From NCBI RefSeq assembly GCF_002797395.1, contig NZ_KZ454943.1, positions 32,097 through 96,096 on the forward strand: a stretch of 64,000 bases of DNA, in the 5' to 3' direction. Made by a program: the position numbers and the translations under genes. Source of the DNA: Bacillus solitudinis (lineage in GTDB: Bacteria > Bacillota > Bacilli > Bacillales > Bacillaceae_D). Below, piece after piece: positions 9,513 to 18,533 of the stretch; position 1 is the stretch's first letter; every line of letters starts with the position of its first letter. The notes below the pieces were generated by a model. It saw only the letters and a list, made by a program, of their open reading frames with translations. It searched no databases and had not been told where the DNA came from.

Positions 9513-9513
9513 C

Positions 9514-9553
9514 CTAAGAAAAGGCAAACGAATCATTCGTTTGCCTTTTCTAG
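9514..9553. terminator. bidirectional terminator between sspP and the thioesterase gene
   Basis: Arms AAGGCAAACGAA and TTCGTTTGCCTT with a 3-base loop, followed by TTTC. The right arm encodes the last codons of the convergent gene. Confidence 0.8.
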
Positions 9554-10039
9554 CTTCACTCTTTCTATGCTTTGCTCGCGCCTTTTTTTACGTGAAATAA
9601 ACCGTTCCTCTGCATTGTCAAAGTGCCACTTTTCTTGATTAGTTTCTGGAATAACTTGGATTACCGGACTCGGTTTTCCCTCTTTATCTAGGGCAACGAA
9701 CGTTAAATATGCCGATCCAGCTAAACGTCGCTCGCCTGTTCTCAAATTCTCAGCCTCTACTTTAACAAATACTTCCATAGACGTTGTCCTTGTATATGTC
9801 ACGAAGCCTTCCACACAAATCGCCTCGCCTGTACGAATTGGGGAAATAAAATCAAGACTATCACTCGAGGCTGTCACGACAGCTTGGCGAGAATGCCTCA
9901 TTGCCGCAATACTCGCCACTTTATCAATATATGCCATTACATTACCACCAAACATCGTCCCATGATAATTAGTATCTGGAGGCATCACTAAATCAGTTAA
10001 AATCGTTTTTGATTCAGAAGCTCTTTTTCCCTGCATCAC
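9533..10039 (-). CDS. acyl-CoA thioesterase (YkhA-like hotdog protein)
   Basis: A 168-residue hotdog enzyme of the YkhA/BFIT type. The signature DTNYHGTMFGGNVMAYIDKVASIAA carries the conserved N-x-x-GTMFGG helix. A downstream strand pattern EVFVKVEAENLRTGERR completes the fold. It probably hydrolyses acyl-CoA in the cytosol. It starts 9 bases after the selA stop on the same strand, so it is probably the last gene of the selenoprotein/selA operon, though a functional link to selenium is not evident. Confidence 0.85.
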   Translation of the reverse strand: MMQGKRASESKTILTDLVMPPDTNYHGTMFGGNVMAYIDKVASIAAMRHSRQAVVTASSDSLDFISPIRTGEAICVEGFVTYTRTTSMEVFVKVEAENLRTGERRLAGSAYLTFVALDKEGKPSPVIQVIPETNQEKWHFDNAEERFISRKKRREQSIERVKLEKANE

Positions 10040-10048
10040 GACACTCCC

Positions 10049-11428
10049 TCATTCTAGTTCCCAGATTCGATTTAGAATATCTCCATAGTCTTCTTCCTCT
10101 ATCGTACGAAAATCAAGAGCAAGTTGTTCATCTTTTATCCGTGTAACGATTGCGGGGCTTCCTTTATGTAACGCATGATAAAGTGACTGTGTTTTCGCTC
10201 CTTCCTTAGATAAAAGAAGTAACCAAGTAGGTAATTCAACCGCAGGCATTGTTCCACCACCCACCATTGAAACATCTTTAGATAATTCAGCTCTCCAATT
10301 GTCGGGAAGCATCGTTCGGAAAGCTTCTGCTTTTGCGCGGATTTCATCAGCGTTTAGACAAATTGATTTTATCGTAGGAATATTTTTTTCTGGTGAACCT
10401 TTGACATAGTGTATTAACGTAGCTTCAAGGGCTGCAAGCGTCATTTTGTCCACCCTTAAAACTCTTGCTAGTTGGTGTTTCTTTAAACGGTCAATCCATT
10501 TCTTTTTCCCGGCAATTATTCCTGCCTGCGGACCACCTAAAAGCTTGTCTCCACTAAAAGTAACAAGATCTAATCCGTAAGCCAAGCTCTCTTTAACGGT
10601 CGGTTCATCTCCAATACCATAATTACGAAATTGAAACAAATCACCACTTCCCAAATCCTCATAAATAATTAGGTTACGTTGATTTGCAAGTGAAACTAAT
10701 TCTTTCGATGCAACCTCGCTCGTAAAACCGATCGTTTTAAAATTACTAGTATGTACTTTCATAATCATCATAGTTTCTTCAGTTATTGCCTCTTCATAAT
10801 CATAAAAATGTGTTTTGTTCGTTGTCCCTACTTCAACTAGGGATGCACCACTTTCAGCCATAATGGAGGAGATCCGAAAAGAACCACCGATTTCAACAAG
10901 CTCCCCCCTCGAAACAATAACTTCTTTGTCACTCGCTAACGCTTTTAATACAAGGAAAACAGCTGCCGCATTATTGTTGACAACCATGGCAGCTTCGGCT
11001 CCTGTTGTTTCTTTTACGAGTGACTCAATAATGTCATGCCTCGATCCTCGCTTTTGCTCGGAAAGATTATACTCGAGGTTGGAATAATGGCTGGCAACCT
11101 CAGCCACACGGGAAATCGCTTCTTTACTTAATGCCGCTCGCCCTAAATTTGTATGTAGAACTGTACCTGTTGCATTAATGACTCGTTGTAACGTTGGTTT
11201 ATTCAATTGTTTTATTCTCTTATCAATCCGTTCAAAAATAAGCTGATTAAAATTAGTATGGTCTTTAAAGGTCCCCTCGATAATATCGCTTCTTAACTTA
11301 GAAACTTCAGCTTGAACCCATTCAGTTAATCGCTCTTTTGAGAAATCTTGTATTTGTAAAATCTCATGAAATTGTTTTTCCTGTTGTAATTCATGGATCG
11401 CAGGAAGGTTTCGTAATAATTTCAACAT
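10049..11428 (-). CDS. selA: L-seryl-tRNA(Sec) selenium transferase
   Basis: SelA is a PLP enzyme that converts Ser-tRNA(Sec) to Sec-tRNA(Sec) with selenophosphate from SelD. The 459-residue length is typical. The PLP lysine lies in FSGDKLLGGPQAG (Lys295 counting from the start used here). NATGTVLHTNLGRA and VNNNAAAV are family motifs. The ATG at 11428 is preferred to the longer frame to 11470 because GAAGAAGGGTGG precedes it and the sequence MLKLLRNLPAIHEL is the usual SelA start. It lies downstream of the SelW-like selenoprotein gene. Confidence 0.95.
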   Translation of the reverse strand: MLKLLRNLPAIHELQQEKQFHEILQIQDFSKERLTEWVQAEVSKLRSDIIEGTFKDHTNFNQLIFERIDKRIKQLNKPTLQRVINATGTVLHTNLGRAALSKEAISRVAEVASHYSNLEYNLSEQKRGSRHDIIESLVKETTGAEAAMVVNNNAAAVFLVLKALASDKEVIVSRGELVEIGGSFRISSIMAESGASLVEVGTTNKTHFYDYEEAITEETMMIMKVHTSNFKTIGFTSEVASKELVSLANQRNLIIYEDLGSGDLFQFRNYGIGDEPTVKESLAYGLDLVTFSGDKLLGGPQAGIIAGKKKWIDRLKKHQLARVLRVDKMTLAALEATLIHYVKGSPEKNIPTIKSICLNADEIRAKAEAFRTMLPDNWRAELSKDVSMVGGGTMPAVELPTWLLLLSKEGAKTQSLYHALHKGSPAIVTRIKDEQLALDFRTIEEEDYGDILNRIWELE

Positions 11429-11488
11429 ATGCCACCCTTCTTCGGTTGACCTAGTTATAACTACCACCACCGAAGAGGGTGACAGGAA

Positions 11489-11731
11489 CTAGGAGTCTAA
11501 ACGCTCAATTTGTTGTATAACCTCTTCTACTTCTGGGAATTGTCCAGTTTCTTTTTTAGAATAGATTTTTTCCCCATTTACAGTCACTTCAAATACTCCA
11601 CCCGAACTTGTAATAAGTCGAACTTCTTTAATATTCCCTCGAAAGTGCTCCAACAATTGATCCGTGAAACTCACGGCTTTAGGTGCATAGTTTCACATCA
11701 TACAAAATTCAACAGATACATTATAATTCAT
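11489..11731 (-). CDS. SelW-like Rdx-family selenoprotein with CxxU motif
   Basis: If the in-frame TGA at 11693-11695 is read as Sec, the protein is 80 residues: MNYNVSVEFCMMUNYAPKA and so on. This places a C10-x-x-U13 redox motif after the first beta strand, the hallmark of the SelW/SelT/SelH (Rdx) thioredoxin-like family. The later TSSGGVFEVTVNGEKIYSK stretch is the G-x-FEV strand of that family. AAAGGAG precedes the ATG. A hairpin with arms CCGTGA and TCACGG and a GTT loop starts 16 bases after the TGA, as a bacterial SECIS. Standard gene callers would truncate it to start at 11674. Confidence 0.85.
11669..11695 (-). promoter_or_regulatory. bacterial SECIS element of the SelW-like gene
   Basis: Just 3' of the UGA the mRNA can form the stem CCGTGA/TCACGG with an apical loop GUU. 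Position and the GU in the loop fit SelB-binding SECIS hairpins. Confidence 0.65.
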
Positions 11732-11851
11732 TAGAAATCAAACTCCTTTACAGTTTTTTCTCTTCTATTGTAGGATAAGACGAGGAAGGATGCAAAAAAA
11801 CTGCATTTGTAAGACACAATAGAGATGAACTGGATTATAAGGAGGTTTCCC

Positions 11852-12904
11852 ATGTTGAACAATCAAGAGAAAATTCGCTTAACGTCTTTTTCAACAAAGG
11901 CTGGTTGAGGCTGTAAAATTGGTCCTGAAGACCTGTCGCAAGTTTTGCGACATTTACCTAAACAAACGCATGACCCTAATCTTTTAGTCGGATTAGATAC
12001 TTCAGATGATGCTGGTGCCTATCGTTTGACTGATGATTTAGCAATGATTCAGACTGTCGATTATTTTACACCTGTCGTTGACGACCCTTATATGTTTGGG
12101 CAAATTGCTGCTGCAAACGCATTAAGTGACGTCTATGCAATGGGTGGAAAACCAACGACCGTAATGAATATTGTTGGTTTTCCAATTAAAAAGTTGCCAG
12201 CAGAAATGCTTGCAGACATTTTACGTGGGTCTGCTGATAAAACAAAAGAAGCTGGAGCCGTTATCGTTGGGGGCCATTCAATCGATGATCAAGAGCCGAA
12301 GTTTGGTTTATCTGTTACGGGTTTGATTCATCCAGACCGTATTTTTAAAAATGTTGGTGCAAAACCTGGTGACGTGTTGGTTTTAACTAAACCCATTGGT
12401 GTTGGAATTTTAACGACCGGAATTAAACGTGAAGTTGTTACAGCAGAACAAGAACGAGCCGTAACTGAAACGATGGCACAACTGAACAAACTAGCCGCAG
12501 AACACTTATCTGCATTTAACCCTCACGCAGTAACAGATGTAACGGGATTCGGTTTATTAGGTCATAGTTTCGAAATGGCTAAAGGTAGTAATGTAAGCTT
12601 TGAAATTGATGTAAGTGCCGTTCCAATGCTTTCAGGAACACGCGAATTAGCAAGTCAAGGGATTATTCCAGGCGGTTCAAAAGAAAATGAACGTTGGTTA
12701 GCAGAATCTGTTCATTATGCTTCGTCTATCTCCGACGTCGAAAAAAGCATTCTATGTGATGCGATAACGTCTGGTGGCTTATTAATAAGCTTTACCGAGC
12801 AAGAGGCTAAAGCTTATGTTGAAGCCATGCATGCCGACGGTGCTCATGCTTCAATTATAGGTAAAGTTATTGATAAACAAGAACATGCTATTTCAGTTTT
12901 GTAA
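11852..12904 (+). CDS. selD: selenophosphate synthetase, itself Sec-containing
   Basis: SelD makes selenophosphate from selenide and ATP. It feeds SelA. The TGA at 11906-11908 is codon 19 and falls in KAGUGCKIGPEDL, where the catalytic residue is Cys or Sec in this family. With readthrough the protein is 350 residues, the normal length. Metal/ATP motifs follow: GLDTSDDAGAY, DALSDVYAMGG (here NALSDVYAMGGKP) and TDVTGFGLLGH. AAGGAGG precedes the ATG at 11852. The gene is divergent from the selA operon. Confidence 0.95.
11906..11951 (+). promoter_or_regulatory. bacterial SECIS element of selD
   Basis: Downstream of the UGA the stem TGTCGCAA/TTGCGACA closes a GTT loop, the same apical loop as in the SelW-like gene. 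A smaller GGTC/GACC hairpin lies between UGA and this stem. Confidence 0.6.
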
Positions 12905-12913
12905 TTAAGGATA

Positions 12914-12955
12914 AAAAAAGAACGCCTGGTTTTTTTGACCAAGCGTTCTTTTTCG
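12914..12955. terminator. terminator between selD and ferritin gene
   Basis: Arms AAGAACGC-TGGT and ACCA-AGCGTTCTT flanked by A and T runs; it can serve both convergent genes. Confidence 0.85.
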
Positions 12956-12976
12956 TCTAGCGATTTCTTTTCTCTT

Positions 12977-13471
12977 TCACTTTCTCTCAGCTAACTCTCT
13001 ATCCATAGTCATAAAGAAATCCCCGCCCACACTAACTCCTGAAAGCTTCTGGATGATATCTCTAAACAGCTCTTCTTCCTCCACTTGTTCATCAATGAAC
13101 CAATGAAGAAATTGGATGGTCGCATGTTCCTTATGTTCAATAGCTAAATCCATAATCGAATAAATGCTACGAGTCACAGCTTGCTCTTGTTCAAGTGACT
13201 GCTTCGCAATATGTAGTGGGCTCTCATGCATATTATTTGGCGCTTTTAATGTTTGAAAATGTGGTCGTTCTCCCATTGAAACGAGAAAATGATAAAATTT
13301 CATCGCATGAGAACGTTCCTCTTCTGCTTGGACAATATAAAAATTTGCAAAACCACGATAACCATGTGCTGAAAAGTAAGAAGCCATCGCCATATATGAA
13401 TGGGCTGCTTCAAATTCATAGGTCATTTGATTATTTAATGCAGTAACAAGCCCCTTGGGTAACATTGTCAT
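12977..13471 (-). CDS. ftnA: ferritin (non-heme iron storage)
   Basis: A 164-residue four-helix-bundle ferritin. Ferroxidase ligands are visible: E in NQMTYEFEAAHSY, the E-E-x-x-H pair in QAEEERSHAMKFY and E/Q residues in EQAVTRSIY and FIDEQVEEEELF. It oxidises Fe(II) and stores iron in a 24-mer shell in the cytosol. It converges with selD at a shared terminator. Confidence 0.9.
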   Translation of the reverse strand: MTMLPKGLVTALNNQMTYEFEAAHSYMAMASYFSAHGYRGFANFYIVQAEEERSHAMKFYHFLVSMGERPHFQTLKAPNNMHESPLHIAKQSLEQEQAVTRSIYSIMDLAIEHKEHATIQFLHWFIDEQVEEEELFRDIIQKLSGVSVGGDFFMTMDRELAERK

Positions 13472-13724
13472 TCCTCCAATTTCATTTCAAATCACAACTT
13501 CAACTACTCTATCTTTAAAAATACATTACCATAAATGCTAACATATTCATAAGTTTTTTCGAATCCAAATTCCTGAAACTGCATATATGATTTGGAATAA
13601 TCGGAAAAAAGAGATATTTTAACCATTTCCAGTTAAAGACTGAGCAATCCGCGCTCGGCAGCCGGAAGCAGTGTGATTTTTGTGTATAACCTTTTAAAAC
13701 AACTAAATAGATTGATAGCTATAA

Positions 13725-13770
13725 AAATGATAGCAGGCGCTTTCATATTGAAAGCACCTGCTATCATTTG
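13725..13770 (-). terminator. terminator after the GH42 gene
   Basis: An 18-base arm pair beginning ATGATAGCAGG at 13727-13744 pairs with 13750-13767 with one mismatch. The gap 13472-13724 shows no gene that I can support. Confidence 0.85.
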
Positions 13771-13771
13771 T

Positions 13772-15760
13772 TTATTTATTAAATTGAATAACACGATACT
13801 CATATTGCCCAATAGATAGTGGCCCTTTTCCTACAGCCTCATCTTTTAGTACATCTACTCCATCTTTAGGAAGTGTAACACTTCCACCTTTTCCATCCAT
13901 ATTAACAATAACCCAGGCCGTATAATTATCGTTTCTTCTTGGTGCAACAATAGTTCCGCTCGTCACATCCGTTTTAGTCGAAACATTCACGTCTTCGGCA
14001 TACGTTTCAATGATTTTCTTAAGAAGATTATCTCCTTCTTCACCAACCGGCATTGAACCAAGCATCACGATTTTTCCTTTTCCTACAGAGTGCTCGGTGA
14101 TAAATGATTTTCCGTCCGAGTTCCCACCTTTAATGGTACCTACTGTTGCTTTTTCATCATATTCAAAAATGGTACTCCACAGCCCTAATGGAGCGGAAAC
14201 CCCAAAGGCTTCTCCAACAGCTCCAGTCCCATCAATCGGGTAGGTGAACAACGCTTGTGCCCCAGCAATTTTTTCGATTTGTCCTAGTGCAGCATCCGTG
14301 TGAACTGTATGTTCCTCTGTTCTCCCCCCCGTTAATGGACCCACAATCCACGTCCCTCCATCCTCCACAAATGATTGTGCTTTTCGGAGAAAATCGCTTG
14401 AGATATAAGGAACAAACGGAGTAATTAATAGTTTATACCCTTCTAAACTATCTCCTTCAGGAATCACATCTCGGTGAATACCTAGAGAAACAATTCTGTC
14501 ATAGAAATCTGTGATTAATCCTCGATAATCCAAATTTTGATGTGGCTCAGTTTGGAAAAATACTTTTGCACGATCTGAATAAACAAGAGCTACTTCAGGT
14601 TCACTTGGTCGCGTTTCAATTATCATCGGTTCAATAGCCTTACGCATATTTTCCACCTCTAAGACGCTTTGAAAACCAACAGTTGGTTTTCCCCAAGAAC
14701 TAATTACAGAACCATGAGGTTGCTCACACCCTGAACGTTGTTGCCTCCATAACCAGTAACAAAATGCTTCCGCACCTAACGCGTAAGCTGCCACGGCTTC
14801 TGCACGCAAATAACCATTAGCGTGAGGACTAGCGTAGCTTTCTAATGAAGCTGCATAAGACGTACTTGTTTCCATTATCCAAAAGTCTTTCCCCTTTTTA
14901 AAATTGCGCCATAAATCACAATTCATTAAATAAGAAGCTCTATTTTCCTGGGAGGCATACGTATCAAATGATGCAAAGTCTAAATTCTTAAACAGACGCT
15001 CATTATCTACAGCAAATGGAATATTGCTGTTATGAGTAATAGGAGCATCAGAGTATTTTCTGATAATTTCTGCCTGACTATCTGAGAATTCAGCTATCTT
15101 TTCCATTGAGAACAAACGATACATTGTACTTAATGAAGAATTATGCAAAAATGGCGCAGGTCCAGGTTGTGGTACTTGCTCAAAACTATGGTAACGTTCA
15201 CTCCAAATTTGAGCTCCCCATGCATCGTTTAGATGTTCAATCGTTCCGTACCTCTCTTGTAACCATTCGTGCCATAATGTCTTACATGTAGCACACATAC
15301 ACTCGCTAACATGACATTTGAATTCATTGTCAATTTGCCAACCGATAACGCCTGGTAATTGTCCAACCGCTTTGGCAATATGCTCTGTAATAATCTCTGC
15401 TTTTTCTCTAAAATAATCATTGTTCGTACACGGATGTTGTCTAGATCCGTGACCCATTACCTTTCCATCCTGATCTACATACATGCGCTCTGGATGACCA
15501 TGCGTAAACCAAATTGGCGGTGTTGGCGTAGGTGTGCACATAACCGTTTCAATGCCCTCTTCATATAATCGATTGATGACGTTTACAAAAAAACCTAAAT
15601 CAATTTGTCCTTCCTCAGGCTCCATCGTTGCCCATGCAAACTCACCCATACGTGCAACATTAATTCCAGCTTCTTTCATTAACTTAATATCTTCTTCGAG
15701 CACCTCATTGCTCCAAAGTTCTGGATAATAGGCAGCTCCATGATATAATCTCTTACCCAT
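13772..15760 (-). CDS. beta-galactosidase, GH42 family
   Basis: A 662-residue cytosolic GH42 glycosidase. The N-terminal (beta/alpha)8 barrel has AAYYPELW, GEFAWATMEPEEG and the acid/base glutamate in WQIDNEFKCHVSECMCATCK. That stretch also carries the cysteine cluster that binds zinc in many GH42 enzymes. IMETSTSYAAS holds the nucleophile region. It releases galactose from beta-galactosides such as galacto-oligosaccharides. It stands alone, with GAGGTG before the ATG and a strong terminator. Confidence 0.92.
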   Translation of the reverse strand: MGKRLYHGAAYYPELWSNEVLEEDIKLMKEAGINVARMGEFAWATMEPEEGQIDLGFFVNVINRLYEEGIETVMCTPTPTPPIWFTHGHPERMYVDQDGKVMGHGSRQHPCTNNDYFREKAEIITEHIAKAVGQLPGVIGWQIDNEFKCHVSECMCATCKTLWHEWLQERYGTIEHLNDAWGAQIWSERYHSFEQVPQPGPAPFLHNSSLSTMYRLFSMEKIAEFSDSQAEIIRKYSDAPITHNSNIPFAVDNERLFKNLDFASFDTYASQENRASYLMNCDLWRNFKKGKDFWIMETSTSYAASLESYASPHANGYLRAEAVAAYALGAEAFCYWLWRQQRSGCEQPHGSVISSWGKPTVGFQSVLEVENMRKAIEPMIIETRPSEPEVALVYSDRAKVFFQTEPHQNLDYRGLITDFYDRIVSLGIHRDVIPEGDSLEGYKLLITPFVPYISSDFLRKAQSFVEDGGTWIVGPLTGGRTEEHTVHTDAALGQIEKIAGAQALFTYPIDGTGAVGEAFGVSAPLGLWSTIFEYDEKATVGTIKGGNSDGKSFITEHSVGKGKIVMLGSMPVGEEGDNLLKKIIETYAEDVNVSTKTDVTSGTIVAPRRNDNYTAWVIVNMDGKGGSVTLPKDGVDVLKDEAVGKGPLSIGQYEYRVIQFNK

Positions 15761-15934
15761 TTACAACACCTCATTACTTAAGTAATTTAATAAACTATCT
15801 ATGTGCTTATCATACCATTTCTAATCCTAAAAAGGTGTCACGCTTTCTTTTCTTATTCACCATTTTATTATAATAATCACAACAATTCAAAAATGTAAAA
15901 ATCGAATAACCTTAGAAATATAACGTTTTTAGCA

Positions 15935-15970
15935 AAAAAAATAAAGCATCATGTTTCATGCTTTATCTTT
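15935..15970 (-). terminator. terminator at the end of the selB-phnC operon
   Basis: Arms ATAAAGCATCATG and CATGCTTTAT followed on the minus strand by eight T. It lies just after the phnC-like stop. Confidence 0.85.
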
Positions 15971-15976
15971 TTTTGC

Positions 15977-16720
15977 TCATCCATAAATTTTTGCAAATAT
16001 CTCATCTGTCAATCGATCCGGGGTATCATCAAAGACAATCTTACCTTCCCGGAACGCAACAATTCTTGTTGCAAATTCTTTCGCTAACCCAACATCATGA
16101 ACATTCACAATTGTTACTAACCGACGCTGTTCATGAATACTCTTCAATAATTCAAATATTTTTCTAGACGTTGAGGGATCTAAACTTGCCACTGGTTCAT
16201 CCCCTAAGAGCATCTTGGGTTCTTGCAATAAGGCACGTGCAATCCCCACACGTTGCTTTTGACCACCACTTAACGCTTCCACTCTTTTATTCGCATGAGC
16301 CAAAAGATCAACTTGTTTAAGTGCTTCGTATGCTTTTTCTTTTTCTAGTACCGAAAACAAACCAAGTAAATTTTTGTAAGCAGGACGATTTCCAAAAGAA
16401 CCGGTCAATATGTTTTGAAACACTGACATTCTTGGGATAAGATTAAAATGTTGAAAGATCATCACCATATCAGATCGGACTTGTCGCATCTTTCCTTCTC
16501 TTAATGTTGTCAATTCAACTCCATCCAACCGAATCGAACCAGACGAAGGTTGTTGAAGCCTGTTCAAACAACGAATAAACGTTGACTTACCTGCTCCACT
16601 TTTACCTAAAATACAAACAAACTCACCCTTATTTATTCTTAGAGAAAGACGATCAACGGCAAGCTCTTTTGCCTTAGGATAACGAACAACTAAATTAGAG
16701 ACTTGTAACACGTTTTCCAC
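15977..16720 (-). CDS. ABC transporter ATPase, PhnC type
   Basis: A 247-residue ATPase with Walker A GKSGAGKST, signature ALSGGQKQRVGIA and Walker B LLGDEPVASLDP. The pattern RCLNRLQQPSSGSI and MIFQHFNLIPRMSV is that of PhnC, the phosphonate or phosphite importer ATPase. It is the last gene of a leftward series with a permease and a binding protein, directly downstream of selB and a glycosyltransferase. The substrate may therefore be something other than phosphonate (see findings). Confidence 0.9.
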   Translation of the reverse strand: MENVLQVSNLVVRYPKAKELAVDRLSLRINKGEFVCILGKSGAGKSTFIRCLNRLQQPSSGSIRLDGVELTTLREGKMRQVRSDMVMIFQHFNLIPRMSVFQNILTGSFGNRPAYKNLLGLFSVLEKEKAYEALKQVDLLAHANKRVEALSGGQKQRVGIARALLQEPKMLLGDEPVASLDPSTSRKIFELLKSIHEQRRLVTIVNVHDVGLAKEFATRIVAFREGKIVFDDTPDRLTDEIFAKIYG

Positions 16721-16725
16721 TCCTT

Positions 16726-17484
16726 CTAGATGACTCTTGCACGTATCCGTCCGCCAATGACATCAACAAAGATAACGAGTATCATAATACACAAAATGTC
16801 TAAAGCCACCGCTTGATAGTAAAAACTTTGGAAGTGATTGAACAACTGTTGGCCAATTCCGCCCCCACCTATAAACCCTAATATCAGGGACGTTCGAATG
16901 GCTACTTCAAAACGATAAAAATAGTGAGAAAGGACATTAGGCCAAATTTGGGGTAAAATTGAAAATAGATGGCCCACCCATTTCGTTGCTCCTACGGACT
17001 TCATTGCTTCCTGAGGCCCTGCATCTGCTGCCTCAATCAACTCAGAAATAAGTTTTCCTAGAACACCTATATTATGTAAGATAATAGCTAGTACAGCTGG
17101 AAATGGACCGAGTCCAAGCGCCGTCACTAAAATAAGGCCAAATACAATTTCCGGAACAGATCTCAATGCACTTAAACCTGAACGAACCAGCAAACACATT
17201 AAACGACTACTCGTGTTACGAGCTGCCAGAAAACTTAATGGTAGAGCGACGACTAACGCGAAAATTGACCCTAAAAATGCAATCGCCAAAGTCACCAAGC
17301 TTTCCTGTGCCATTCGAGGAAATAATGACCACTCGACTGGAAAAAAGCGAGTGGTCACCATATCAATCATATTCGTAAATTGCTCAAACTTTCGCCATTC
17401 AAAGCCCGTTACATTCATGCTCCACCAACAGACTATGATGATAAATAGTATATAGATGAAATAGCGCCTTCGAAACCATACCAT
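16726..17484 (-). CDS. ABC transporter permease, PhnE type
   Basis: A 252-residue permease with about six membrane helices. The BPD_transp_1 EAA loop is visible as EAADAGPQEAMKSVGATKWVGHLFSILPQIWPN. A single permease gene is present, which implies a homodimeric channel. It is 5 bases from the ATPase gene and 13 from the binding-protein gene, so the three are one operon. Confidence 0.88.
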   Translation of the reverse strand: MVWFRRRYFIYILFIIIVCWWSMNVTGFEWRKFEQFTNMIDMVTTRFFPVEWSLFPRMAQESLVTLAIAFLGSIFALVVALPLSFLAARNTSSRLMCLLVRSGLSALRSVPEIVFGLILVTALGLGPFPAVLAIILHNIGVLGKLISELIEAADAGPQEAMKSVGATKWVGHLFSILPQIWPNVLSHYFYRFEVAIRTSLILGFIGGGGIGQQLFNHFQSFYYQAVALDILCIMILVIFVDVIGGRIRARVI

Positions 17485-17497
17485 AATGTATAAACTC

Positions 17498-18436
17498 CTA
17501 CTCTAGTGTTAACATATTAAACTGACGCGCAGCTTCAAGAACATCCTCATATTTACTATCATCCGCTTCAACAAATGCAGAAGCACCCCCAAAGATTCGT
17601 AAGATATCATCATCGGTAATATCATAAAAGGCTTCTTGGATTTGAACAATTTCTTCCTCAGTCATTTGTGCCGGAACAACCCAAGGATATTGATACAGTT
17701 CTTGTGACTCCCAAAGAACTTTAATATCATCACCTAATGCTGGAGTTTGTTCTATCAATTCATTTAAAATCGCACTATCTACTGCACCAGCATCAGCGTT
17801 TTTTTCTTGTACTAATCTAGTTACAATATCATGTGAACCCGCAAATTGGACTTGGTTAAAACTATGGTCTATATCATCGTTATAATAGCCTAAGTTTCTT
17901 AAATGTAGACCTGGCATTAAGTGACCGGAAGTAGATGATATGCTAGCAAAAGCAAAATCAACATTTTCACTATCTTCCAGCATGTCATCTAACGTTTCCC
18001 ATTCATTATCCGAATGCGTAATGATATATGAATGATAGTATGGTCTGCCATCGATTTCTTGAGTTAAAATTGCCTGTGCCCCACTTTGTTCATGAGCAAT
18101 AACATACGTTAAAGGTCCTAAATAAGCCAGGTCGATATTGTTGTAATTTATTGCTTCTACGACCGCATTATAATTAGGGTATTGTTTAACCTCGACATCT
18201 CGAGCAAGCTTCTCTTTTAAATGTTCTTCTAACTTATCAAGGCTCGCTTGCGTTTCACCTGTTGTTTGAGCTGGGATAACAGCAACTTCGAATACGCCAT
18301 CCTCTTCAGTAACTTCCTCAGTCGGAACCTCAGTTTCATCGGTCTCTGGTGCAATTTCCGTTTCACCAGTATTCGTTTCTCCACCACATGCAGTTAAAAC
18401 AAGGGTTAAGCCTAACATTGATAACCACTTTTTCAT
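17498..18436 (-). CDS. PhnD-type substrate-binding lipoprotein
   Basis: About 312 residues. A lipobox LTACGG follows the basic signal start MKKWLSMLGLTLVL, and an acidic E/T-rich linker tethers the domain. Family motifs include NYNAVVEAINYNNIDLAYLGPLTYV and ASISSTSGHLMPGLHLRNLGY, which form the anion pocket of PhnD/PtxB-like proteins. ATG at 18436 is preferred to the GTG at 18448 on ribosome-site spacing. It starts about 85 bases after the glycosyltransferase stop. Confidence 0.88.
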   Translation of the reverse strand: MKKWLSMLGLTLVLTACGGETNTGETEIAPETDETEVPTEEVTEEDGVFEVAVIPAQTTGETQASLDKLEEHLKEKLARDVEVKQYPNYNAVVEAINYNNIDLAYLGPLTYVIAHEQSGAQAILTQEIDGRPYYHSYIITHSDNEWETLDDMLEDSENVDFAFASISSTSGHLMPGLHLRNLGYYNDDIDHSFNQVQFAGSHDIVTRLVQEKNADAGAVDSAILNELIEQTPALGDDIKVLWESQELYQYPWVVPAQMTEEEIVQIQEAFYDITDDDILRIFGGASAFVEADDSKYEDVLEAARQFNMLTLE

Positions 18437-18533
18437 CTTTCGTACCACTCCCTATTTTTATATACGACGCTTATCTAAAGGCCTAGCATAAAATCTACCA
18501 CCAAGGTAAACAAATGTAAAGAAAACACGCCTT

